Source: Mesotaenium endlicherianum (taxonomy: Eukaryota > Streptophyta > Zygnematophyceae > Zygnematales > Mesotaeniaceae). From it: a stretch of DNA of 64,000 bases. How positions within the stretch are numbered: the first letter of the stretch is position 1; every line of letters begins with the position of its first letter. Of the stretch, positions 56,001 to 64,000 are shown in pieces. The notes under the pieces are model-generated. The model had not been told where the DNA came from. It did not search any database and worked only from the letters and a program-made list of their open reading frames with translations. A program made the position numbers and the translations under genes. The DNA lies in the NCBI GenBank assembly GCA_009602735.1, contig WELA01009603.1, forward strand, positions 65,099 to 129,098, in the 5' to 3' direction.

Positions 56001-56649
56001 AGCAGCCCTTACAGCAGCGAAGAAAGCTCTACAACACGCGCAAGATGCTCAAGCAAGAGTGGCGAACAGATCCAGAAGAGAAATTACGTACAGAGTGGGT
56101 GACAACGTGTTACTATCATCCAAGAACATTTCCCTGAACAACAGGCCTGCCGGCAGCAAGTTCTCTCCCAAGTATTTGGGACCCTTCAAGATTATCCAGC
56201 AAGTCAACCCCGTTGCTTTCAAGCTAGAACTTCCCCAGACTATGCACATCGACCCCGTATTCCACGCTTCCCTCTTCAAGCCATATGTGCAACCCGACAA
56301 CAAGTTCCCAGGACGTGTGACAACCCCACCAGCCCCAACAATAGTGGATGATCATTTGGAGTACGAAGTGGAAGACATAGTGGCTATGAGAAATTTCAGG
56401 AGACAGCAGCAATACTTGATCAAGTGGAAAGGATATCCAGATTCGGAGAATAGTTGGGTGGCGGCGCACTACCTTGACAAAGTTCAGAGAAAGTTGAAGC
56501 GCTTCCATGCCGCCAACCCCCATCTTGGACCAGCCCCAAGTCTCTCTACTAGAAGCCCGAAGACTTCAGGGAGGCAGCCTGCCACCATCAAGAAGCAGCA
56601 GAAGACCCCTTGGAGGCAGCCTGCAAGAACAAGAAAGAGGAAAAATTGA
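53048..56649 (+). pseudogene. P2 pol polyprotein: PR, RT, RNase H, INT, chromodomain, with one stop
   Basis: In the -1 frame, entered by frameshift. Protease [18 protein letters not shown] (53190-53245). [22 protein letters not shown] (53940), [17 protein letters not shown], and [13 protein letters not shown] (54258) with the catalytic Asp pair. RNase [34 protein letters not shown], with all acidic residues. Integrase: [56 protein letters not shown], then LGPFKIIQQVNPVAFKLELP. Chromodomain: EYEVEDIVAMRNFRRQQQ, LIKWKGYPDSENSWVAAHY. The one lesion is TAG at 55432-55434, where P1 has CAA (Gln). Basic tail to 56649. Confidence 0.93.
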
Positions 56650-57418
56650 CATTAGACACTCTTCTCTTCTCGCAGTTTCTGGACAGAAAACTAAAACTGC
56701 TACTGGTAATAGGTCTCTGCATAATAAATTCTGAAAATTTACCTGGCTGTAGTCCATGAGTAGCCGGTCATTTAGAGTCCAAGTTTGCTCAATTTGGAGC
56801 ACTGGTGAGAGAGATATGATGCTCTAAGTAGAAGGGGGTCAGGCTGCTGGCATTGTTAGGGCAGAATATGCCTTCTGACATTGTGCCCTCCCCTGAACTT
56901 GGAATGCTCTGAAACTCAAGACTCTGGTAGAACATCTTACAGCGCCCAGTTTGAGACTTAGTTTGCAGAATTTGGAGAAGTATAGAAGGACTTATGATTT
57001 TCAGAAGTTTCTGCACAGATTTGGAGGAGTGCCTACTCTCTCAGCTCTCAACGACACTCCAGAAATGAGAATGCTCTCAAATTTGGTGACCCGGTAGAGT
57101 TCTCCGACGCGGTCCGTCTGGCACTCGAATTTTCAGATTTGGAGCAGTTCTGTGGCCGCTATGAATTTTTGAGTTCGTGGCAGATTCTGGGCCAACTTGT
57201 ACAATTTTCTTTATCATTAAGGAGTAGGCTAGCCAATAAGGTCACACCACCTACGACCTTGCCTAGTCTACCTTACATGTGTAGCACCTGACTTGGCGCC
57301 TTTGACTAGTCCTCTTCACATGTGTGGCATCTGACTTGAAACTGTTGACTAGTTTGCTCCACATGTGTAAGACCTGACTTGACGCGCCGAGACGTCGCTT
57401 TTTCTATCGGGGGGGTGA
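56650..57418 (+). other. P2 3' non-coding region and polypurine tract
   Basis: Closely similar to 32830-33558 in P1, so it is a conserved part of the family. It has no ORF of note. It ends TATCGGGGGGGTGA, the polypurine tract. Confidence 0.8.
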
Positions 57419-57920
57419 TGTAGTGATTTGAGTTATTATATATTAGTTTGCATATATTTTAATGTTTTCAAATATATTTGGAGTAGTATTGTGTGGAGTC
57501 AAGTGTGAATAGGTACTCTAGTAACTTGGTTCATGTCCTTTGAACCTTCCAAGGCATTTTCGAAGTTAGAGGAAAGACCTAGAAGAACTCCATGTGGCAA
57601 AAGTCAAATGTGCCATTTTTAGGTCAAAAGGACATGTGTACATTATTCTAGAAAGAGGTGGCAAGTTTTGGGATGTGTTGGGTGCCAACACATCAACATA
57701 CACCTTCCTAGAAATTACTTATGTAGCAAGTATATAAACAAGAGCTAGAACATAGAAAGACATTGGAGAATCACTCTTGTACTTGCCAAAATCCAGAAAT
57801 ATATTAACTTTCAAGAAGCCATCTCTCTTTCAAGAAGCTACCACTTGTGTTCAAAGATCCTTGTCTTGAATGATAAAGTATTCTGTTTTACTAAGTACTT
57901 TATCTATCTGTTTTACTACA
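57419..57920 (+). repeat. P2 3' LTR
   Basis: 502 bp, nearly identical to 51242-51744. Differences include a one-base deletion in GAATGATAAAG and TTTTACTACA at the end. Confidence 0.95.
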
Positions 57921-58469
57921 CTTGTTCTCTGAATCATCGGCAAGGTACCGGGCCTGCTCTGCTGTATAGCCCACCATCTTGGCATAATCCTCGTAGAGGA
58001 CCACACTAGTGTGTGTCTCAATGTACCTATCCAGTGCTGTAGTTGCTTCCCTCTGTAGCAGTGTTGTCTGTTCCAGCTTGTTGATCTCCTGGGCTGCCAG
58101 CAATGCTTCCTTCAGGTTATCAAAGTTTTGGCCACCCACCACAGTATACCTGTAAGTGGCCAAGCTCTTCTGCCTGTCCGCTTCAGCCTTATTCCTTCTC
58201 TCCTCCTCTGCCGCTGCCGCTTCTTCTTGTTGTTTCTTCTGTCTCTCCTCCTCAGCTTTCCTGAGTTTTTCGCTTCGTGATTCTTCTTTCTCTGTGCTTC
58301 TTCTGCCGCCTCTTGTTGCCTGCGGACCCTTTCTTGTTCTCTCCTGGTGAGGGACGTCGCCACCAGCTCCTTCTCGTATTGCTCCATTGTCCTCCTGGCT
58401 TCTTCTGCCTTGCGCTTTCTGTCCTCCTTTTGTGTGGTGAGAGCCATCGTGCACATGTAACCAGGGCAC
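57921..58469 (-). pseudogene. Element X: coiled-coil N-terminal gag-like protein
   Basis: Minus strand. An ATG at about 58449 begins MALTTQKEDRKRKAEEARRT, followed by a long charged coiled-coil (EERQKKQQEEAAAAEEERR) after a one-base shift near 58265. A globular stretch follows: YTVVGGQNFDNLKEALLAA, TALDRYIETHTSVVLYEDYA, MVGYTAEQARYLADDSENK. It is then cut by P2 at 57926 and continues at 51241 in frame. Coiled-coil N-termini of this kind precede gag in some gypsy elements, and the 5' region of element Z shows a similar Glu/Arg/Ala-rich composition. I do not recognise the family. An alternative is a host coiled-coil gene fragment. Confidence 0.5.
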
Positions 58470-58871
58470 AAGTTAGTAGGATACCGACCTTTGTCATAGG
58501 AGGTGCAAGAAGGGAGTAAGTTCGTATTAGTGTAGTGGATTCGCTCCTGTTTACCTTACAGGGTGATTGCTAGGAGTTGACGTAATTGCAGTGGGCTAGA
58601 CATAAACGTATGAATGTGTTTTAAGAAGCGTTAAGTGATGTATTGCTGTGCGAGGCCCTTTTTCCTTCTGCCCAAGGTGCTTTATGTGGCCAGGCTGTCC
58701 CATCTGTCACTATGCTGACACTTAGGATTCACATAACCGTCCCATCTGTCACTATGCTGACACTTAGGGTTCACATACTGTCCCTTTCTCGCTCTCGCAC
58801 ACTAACTGTCATCTATTTTTCCCTCCAACTTAAATGGAGACAGGACCTTCCCGTGTCAACTGAAATGACCG
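58470..58871 (-). other. Non-coding gap between element Z pol and X gag, with a 42-bp duplication
   Basis: It contains a direct repeat of GTCCCATCTGTCACTATGCT plus CACTTAGG and TTCACATA (about 58697-58738 and 58739-58780). On the minus strand GGAGGGAAAAATAGA then TGACAGTTAG (near 58813) could be a polypurine tract and LTR start for Z, but no second LTR copy is in the window to test this. Confidence 0.4.
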
Positions 58872-60449
58872 TTAGGGAGGGGCTCTAGTTGCCCAAAGGT
58901 GGAACCATTTCAACGCCCCTTTGGCATTGGTCAAGTGCTCTTTAAATTCCCAAGTGTCCCCAGAGGCATCGTAACCCTTCCATCGAATGAGGTACTTCAT
59001 GACATATTTAGACGATCGACGGACCGAGCGCGCGTCTAAAATCTCCTCAACCTCAAATTCCTGAGGGTCGCCGTCCCGGACAACGGGGACCGGTCGCGGT
59101 TGGACAGGTAACCGACTTGTGAACAGTGTGTCATCTTTGATGTATGGTTCTAGGAAGGAGACATTAAAGATCGAGTGACCCTTGTATTCTGCTGACATGT
59201 TCAGTTTGTAAGCATTCTGACCGACACGGCGCACCACCGAATATGGACCGACCCAAACAAGACCTAGCTTTTTCTTGACCACACCAAGGAGGTACAGGTG
59301 CTGCGAATGTAGTTTTACCAAATCGCCCTTAGAAAAGGTCAGTTCTTGACGGTGCATATTAGCGTACTTTTGTTGGTTTTCTTGAGCTTTGTGCAAATTC
59401 TGTTGGACTTCAAACAGTGTGTCAGCAAAATCCTGAGTTAACTGGAGGGAGACCGGATTGTCAATGCCTTCAGGGTGAGTTAAAGACTCCCCTAGGACAT
59501 GTAAAGGAGGCTTAGGGACTCTACCCAGGCTTCGTTCAAAAGGAGTCTTGCCCGTTGACGTGTGCACCGCACGGTTGACCGCAAACTGGATTTGAGGTAA
59601 CAGGTCATTCCAATTATCTTGTTTTTGGTTAATATAGGCTCTCAGTACCTCTTGCATAACTCGGTTAGTTCTCTGAGTCTGCCTATTAGTCAGAGGGTGG
59701 TTTGCTGTGCTGAGCAATTGCTTGACTTCCATAAACCCCATTAAAGCTCTCCAGAACATAGAGGTAAATTTGGAGTCTCTGTCTGAGATTATAATAGAGG
59801 GTAGCCCATGTTGGCATACTATATGGTTGTAGAACTGTCTCGCTGTTTTGAGTGCAGTTACCTTGACAGTTGTGGGGATAAAAATGACCATTTTTGTCAA
59901 TTTATCCACAACAACCAGTATCGAATCATGCCCATTGGCAGTTTGTGGCAGTGTGACCACCCAGTCCATGGATATTGTTTCCCAGCGGCCAGCTGGGATA
60001 AGCAGCGGTTGTAAGAGGCCCCCCGGTGGTGTGTGCCTAGACTTATTCTTTTGACACTAGTCACAGGACTTAACGTATTTCAAGACCTTCCGAGGTAATC
60101 TCTCCCAATGATAATGTTTTGCCAATTTGCCAACAGGTTTGGCCTGCCCCAAATGCCCACCCAGTAAACTGTCATGTGCTTGACTAAACTAAATGGACCT
60201 TATTTCCAAGTTATCAAGAATGACCAGTTTTAGCCTGCCTGAAGTGGTTTCACTCACCCAAACCCCTCTCTTAAGCTTATACCCGAGTGTAGTAGCACGA
60301 CACACACCATCAGTGGGGCTGGGCTCAAATGTGGGGTCAGAAAGGTAGGCTTTCCTAAATTGTTGAAGGAAGGACCTTTTCACCTTTAGTGAAGTGAGTG
60401 CACACAAGACTTTATTAACAGCATGCTGACTAAAGTTCCTTCCTTGCAA
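58872..60449 (-). pseudogene. Element Z integrase and chromodomain
   Basis: Minus strand. 60189-60449 has the region before the zinc domain; a stop near 60190 is followed by AHDSLLGGHLGQAK and CDxCQKNKSRHTP with a stop between the two cysteines. 58872-59969 (365 residues) is the core: SMDWVVTLPQTANGHDSILV (first Asp), IISDRDSKFTSMFW (second Asp), then ANHPLTNRQTQRTNRVMQ, where the catalytic Glu of QTER is Gln. GPY/F: VGPYSVVRRVGQNAYKLN. The chromodomain has FEVEEILDARSVRRSSKY and YLIRWKGYDASGDTWEF near residues 300-345. It ends at TAA 58872-58874. Inactive on two counts. Confidence 0.9.
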
Positions 60450-60458
60450 GTTAAGTCT

Positions 60459-60989
60459 TTAAGAAAGTGCGTCAGCAGGATTCATCTTCCCTGGTTTGTA
60501 GTCAATCTGGACTTGAAACTGCTCCAGCATCTGGCTCCTGCGGTTCTCCCTCCTGGACAGCTTGGACTTCTTCTGAAAGTGAGTCAGAGCTAGATGATCT
60601 GTAATCACCTTAAAGGCCTTACCATGTAAGTATGCTCTCCACAGTTTGAGCACATGAATAACTAGCAACTCTTTATCATGCACCGAGTAATTAATCTCCG
60701 CTAGATTAAATTTCATAGACTCGTACAACACAGGATGCCACTCCTGCCTTAACTTACCATCCTTTGTGGTTTTGTCAGCAGGCTGCAACAAAATAGCGCC
60801 CATGGCGAAGTCAGAGGCGTCAGTTGCCACCTGCACCGATTTGCTAGGGTCACATTTGGCTAGTATTGGGGCAGAACAAAGAGCATTTTTGAGGGTCTCG
60901 AAGGCAGCCTGCTGCTCTTCCCCCCACACGTACCCTATGTCTTTCTTAGTAAGGTCAGTCAGTTTACTGGCCCTTGTAGAATAATTCAC
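60459..60989 (-). pseudogene. Element Z RNase H
   Basis: 176-residue open frame: QQAAFETLKNALCSAPILAK, VATDASDFAMGAILLQ (Asp), HDKELLVIHVLKLWRAYLHG (Glu), VITDHLALTHFQKKSKLSRR (Asp). All acidic residues are kept. It ends with KPGKMNPADALS and a stop. It belongs to the tether-to-integrase part of a gypsy Pol. Confidence 0.92.
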
Positions 60990-61054
60990 CGATAGTAGTT
61001 AGCCAACTCGAAGAAGGATCTAACTTCAGAGATAGACTGTGGTACTAGCCAGTC

Positions 61055-61902
61055 TTAGATGGTCTTGATTTTCTTGGGATCCACACAGATGCCTTCTTTA
61101 CTGACAATGTGGCCTAAGAATTCAATACTTTCCTTAAAGAAGTCACACTTGCTCATTTTATCATATAAGTGAATCGTTCTTAGAGTGTCCAGGACTGTCT
61201 TTAAGTGTTCAGCGTGCTTAGTCTCATCTTTAGAGAAAATTAAAATATCATCCAAGAAAACTTGCACAAACTTATCCAAATAAGGTCTGAAAATGTCATT
61301 CATAGCACCCATGAATGTCGCAGGAGCATTAGTCAGTTGAATGGCATCACGTTGAACTCATAGTGTCCATAACGTGTGCGGAAGGCAGTCTTGTGTTCAA
61401 CCCCCTCAGCAATTTTGATTTGATAATAACCACCCTTGAGATCTATCTTATCGAACACCTTAGCACCAGACAGGGTATCGAGCAAGTCCTCGATTCTGGA
61501 TAAAGCATACTTGTTCTTCACTGAAATTTTGTTCAGAGCTCTGTAATTCACACACATCCGCACACTGCCATCCTTTTTCTTAACAAAGAGGATGGGTGCG
61601 CCGTAAGGTGATTTACTCGGGGACATATAACCGGTTTCCTCAAGCTCTGCAATCTCTGTTTTTAACTCTTCGCTCTCCACAAAAGACAAGCCAGAAGTGC
61701 GTTGCCAGGATGGTTGACTCCCACGTAATAAATCAATCCTATGTTCTACTTCCCTCTTACGGGGTAGTCCTGAAAGCATATTAAATACATCTGTGTACTG
61801 AGCAACAATTTTTGCAGCAGTAGGGTGCTTCGGAGGGCTTACCTTTTTCTCCACCACTCCTTCAAATTGAGGAGGTACCTCTCTTAGCAGCAGACAGAAC
61901 AT
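61055..61902 (-). pseudogene. Element Z reverse transcriptase
   Basis: 61333-61902: [40 protein letters not shown] (Asn where the usual MCVDYRA has Asp), [20 protein letters not shown], then a one-base shift at MPFN where MPFQLTNAP is usual. 61055-61312: [20 protein letters not shown] then DILIFSK, an intact FLDD site, and [20 protein letters not shown], then a stop. RT cannot be full length. Confidence 0.92.
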
Positions 61903-61920
61903 TCTGTCTTCCTTCTGGTT

Positions 61921-62427
61921 CTAGCTTTCAACGAACTCCATTGTATTCAGCAACTTGCATCCTTCTGGAAGCCTCTTCTTTTCCTTCATATGCCATCCAT
62001 ACAGGACAAGAGGAAGAGCACAGGTGGGTGCCAAGTCAGTCTGCACATCACTGGCTCCTCTCACTTTAACTGTACCTCTGGTCCAACACACTTCAGCTTG
62101 ATGTCTGTTAAGCCAACACCTGCCTAGCACGCGATCATAAAAGCCAGTGTTGAGTACCTCAAATGTAAGCGTTTCAATTAGAACTGCAATGCCAGAACCT
62201 AACTAAACCTCAATAGGCTTGGTTATAACTCCTCCCGGGATACTTGAGGCATCTCCAAAAAATATTTTTCAATTCCCTTGCGTGACAGTAGGCAGCCTTA
62301 GCCGCTTAACTAAGTCCTTGTGGATAAAAGTATGTGACGCCCCTCCGTCAACAAATGCCCTCACCTTCCTACCTGCAATCATGCAATGCAGTAGGATAGG
62401 GGGGACTGTCTTTTCCTGACTTTCGCA
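61921..62427 (-). pseudogene. Element Z aspartic protease region
   Basis: Around 62330-62375 the minus strand reads VRAFVDGGASHTFIHKDLVK: the catalytic Asp is kept and the following Ser of DSGA is Gly. Further on, LGRCWLNRHQAEVCWTRGTV matches the conserved segment after the flap (F/LG-x-x-W-L). Stops at about 62200 and 61921 break it. Confidence 0.82.
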
Positions 62428-63890
62428 TTATTCTCCTGACGTAGCAAAGAAATGTTGGACATCAGGTGGAACAAGAGCATCCAGAGTGTGCACTCTCTGG
62501 ACGTCTATATTGTTGATGGTCTCCTTTATCTGTTTGTCAGGCATGCATAGTGAATCCAGTTCAGCAGGACCCATAATACCTGCTACGAGGGCAGCTAGTG
62601 ACGACTCACTATCTCTAGCATCCTCACAGTCAGTAGACTGGATTACTGACTGTTGCTGTCTTTTAAAGGCTGGTCTTTTCTCTCGACCTTCGGAAGGTGC
62701 TTGACCGGACACTGTTCTCTGTTGTGGCCCAACTGCTGACAATGGTAGCAAGTGGATTTTGCTGAGGCTGGTCTCGGCTTAGTCCTACCACCACCCCTTT
62801 CGTAGCCACCTCGAGAGGAACCACCTCTACCTCTAGACTGGATAGCATTGTACTCATACTCATATTCATCACCTTGATTATCCTCAACCTGGTCTCCTTC
62901 AATTGCATTGTAGGAACCGTGGGGCTTTTTGACAATCTTAGACACCAAAGCATTACTCTGGCGCTCGTGATTGAACTGCTGCTGATCCCAGGCGTCAGCA
63001 TCCTGGATCAAGTCAGCCAATTTCTCATACTTTTTCTCAGCGAAATGACCAGAGACTTCGGATTGCAAGCCATACCTGAAGTATGCTATCCTATAGCGTT
63101 CTGGCAAATCTGGCTGCTTCATCATGTTCTCTTGGAACTTTTGAGCAAACTCAGCAATTGAAGTGGTCTGCTTCATTGTCAGGGAGATCATCGCATAGAT
63201 AGCTTTCTCCTGCTGGTTGATGACATCAAACTTCTCATGCAACTTCTCGATAAACTCTACCCACGTAGGGTCACCGAGTTGCCGAGCCTTACGCTCTCCT
63301 TCCCAATATAGCCACCAATCTGCGGCACTGCCTTTCAATAGCGCACCAGTGTGCCTGACCTTCCCGTAATCTTGCAGCTCTGGGTGATTCTCCAGCCACT
63401 GCTCAACATCAGCGAGAAACTTGATCAAGTAATGTTTCTTGTTTCCCTCGGGATCATAGTCCTAAGGAGGATTAGGCTTAGGCTTACTAGGCCCTCTGCC
63501 ACCACCACCAGTGGCTTGAGAACCCAGTTGGTCTCTGTTCCGCAGTAGAGACATTATGATTCTTTTGTCCTCCTGCTGGAACTGATACAATTCCTGCCAT
63601 ATTCAACGAGTCACGAATTTGACCCAGGGGTACATTGAGTTGTACAGCAGGAGGTGGATTCAGAACATTGGCTCTTGATGCCATAAGTTCTTCGACAGTG
63701 CGCTCGTCAGCTGGCTATTCTTCCCTCCTTTTTGTATCTTCAGCGGCTCTTGCTAATTGTTCAGCTTCTAATCTGGCTCTCTCCTCCTCAGCTTGCTATG
63801 CTGCGACTGCGGCATCATGCAGCCTCTCTAGCTGCAGTTCTGCCACTGCTTCAAAATAGGTACGAGTTCCAGCTACATGTTTTCCGCCTG
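62428..63890 (-). pseudogene. Element Z gag
   Basis: The N-terminal part (63487-63890) is a charged coiled-coil (LQLERLHDAAVAA, QAEEERARLEAEQLARAAED) with a stop, then NPPPAVQLNVPLGQIRDSLN. The capsid at 62643-63428 reads FLADVEQWLENHPELQDYGK, LLKGSAADWWLYWEGERKAR, FVxxLHEKFDVINQQEKAIY, SIAEFAQKFQENMMKQPD. An Arg/Gly-rich RGGSSRGGYERGGGR box leads to the zinc knuckle CYHCQQLGHNREQC (62709-62750). A frameshift follows the knuckle (62428-62751 frame). At its 5' edge the coding strand runs into (GA)n. Confidence 0.87.
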
Positions 63891-63923
63891 ATTTTCTCTC
63901 TCTCTCTCTCTCCCTCTCTCTCC

Positions 63924-64000
<77 letters not shown>
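63890..64000. repeat. (TC)n microsatellite at the window end
   Basis: About 110 bp of TC dinucleotide repeats with a few interruptions (CCTC, CGCTC). On the minus strand it would read Arg-Glu repeats continuous with Z gag. It runs off the window. Confidence 0.98.

Larger units (their letters stand above)
51242..57920 (+). mobile_element. P2: young Ty3/gypsy chromovirus, family P
   Basis: 6679 bp with LTRs 51242-51744 and 57419-57920, PBS 51746-51757, gag, -1 frame pol with chromodomain, a 0.77-kb 3' region and a polypurine tract. A perfect duplication CTTGT (51237-51241, 57921-57925) is present. The two LTRs differ at about ten positions by eye, so the insertion is recent relative to everything else here. 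It interrupts an ORF of element X. One in-frame stop in pol is the only coding lesion I see. Confidence 0.96.

Noticed and set aside
51242-57920. Endogenous pararetrovirus
   Set aside because: Integrase with DDE motifs, LTRs, a target duplication and a chromodomain are present, and there is no movement protein; it is a Ty3/gypsy chromovirus.

Overview
The window is a eukaryotic, almost certainly land-plant, chromosome segment made of nested transposable elements. I found no host protein gene, rRNA or tRNA. The plant assignment rests on Ty1/copia polyproteins of plant type, Ty3/gypsy chromoviruses with C-terminal chromodomains, primer-binding sites matching initiator tRNA-Met (TGGTATCGGAGC and variants), a DUF659/BED-type hAT transposase, and CCCTAAA-like motifs in a minisatellite. 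I cannot fix the lineage.

Names used here. Cop-A: outermost copia element, minus strand, seen in three pieces (1-613, 26501-27301, 48007-49628). Cop-B: plus-strand copia inserted in Cop-A (614-26500). Hat: hAT DNA transposon inserted in Cop-B's RNase H (6304-25784). Inside Hat lie Cop-C (minus copia, 6443-11938), a tandem repeat, a decayed transposase gene, a minisatellite, Lard (a non-autonomous LTR element, 16456-21843, itself carrying a solo LTR), and a G-rich diverged repeat block. The nest is therefore five levels deep (Cop-A > Cop-B > Hat > Lard > solo LTR). Most levels are supported by target-site duplications and by coding sequence that resumes after the insertion.

The right half of Cop-A was hit by a gypsy family 'G' complex (27302-48006, outer duplication AAAAG). 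It holds a disrupted element G1, a complete element G2 inserted in G1 (37589-43717, duplication GTTGG), a deletion derivative G3, and a gypsy family 'P' copy (P1, 27352-34060) inserted in the leftmost G LTR. A second P copy, P2 (51242-57920, duplication CTTGT), sits in a gag-like ORF of an unrecognised element X. P2 is the youngest and best-preserved element: its LTRs are nearly identical and its pol has a single internal stop. Both P copies place pol in the -1 frame relative to gag. P2 has a textbook slippery heptamer (A AAA AAC) and a perfect 7-bp stem-loop at the overlap.

The right end (58872-63890) is a decayed minus-strand gypsy chromovirus, Z, followed by a long (TC)n microsatellite that runs off the window.

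Functionally the elements encode the usual cycle: Gag particle; protease; reverse transcriptase and RNase H making cDNA; integrase, with a chromodomain in the gypsy elements. Nearly every copy except P2 has lost key catalytic residues or its frame. The window reads as a retrotransposon graveyard with one recent arrival.
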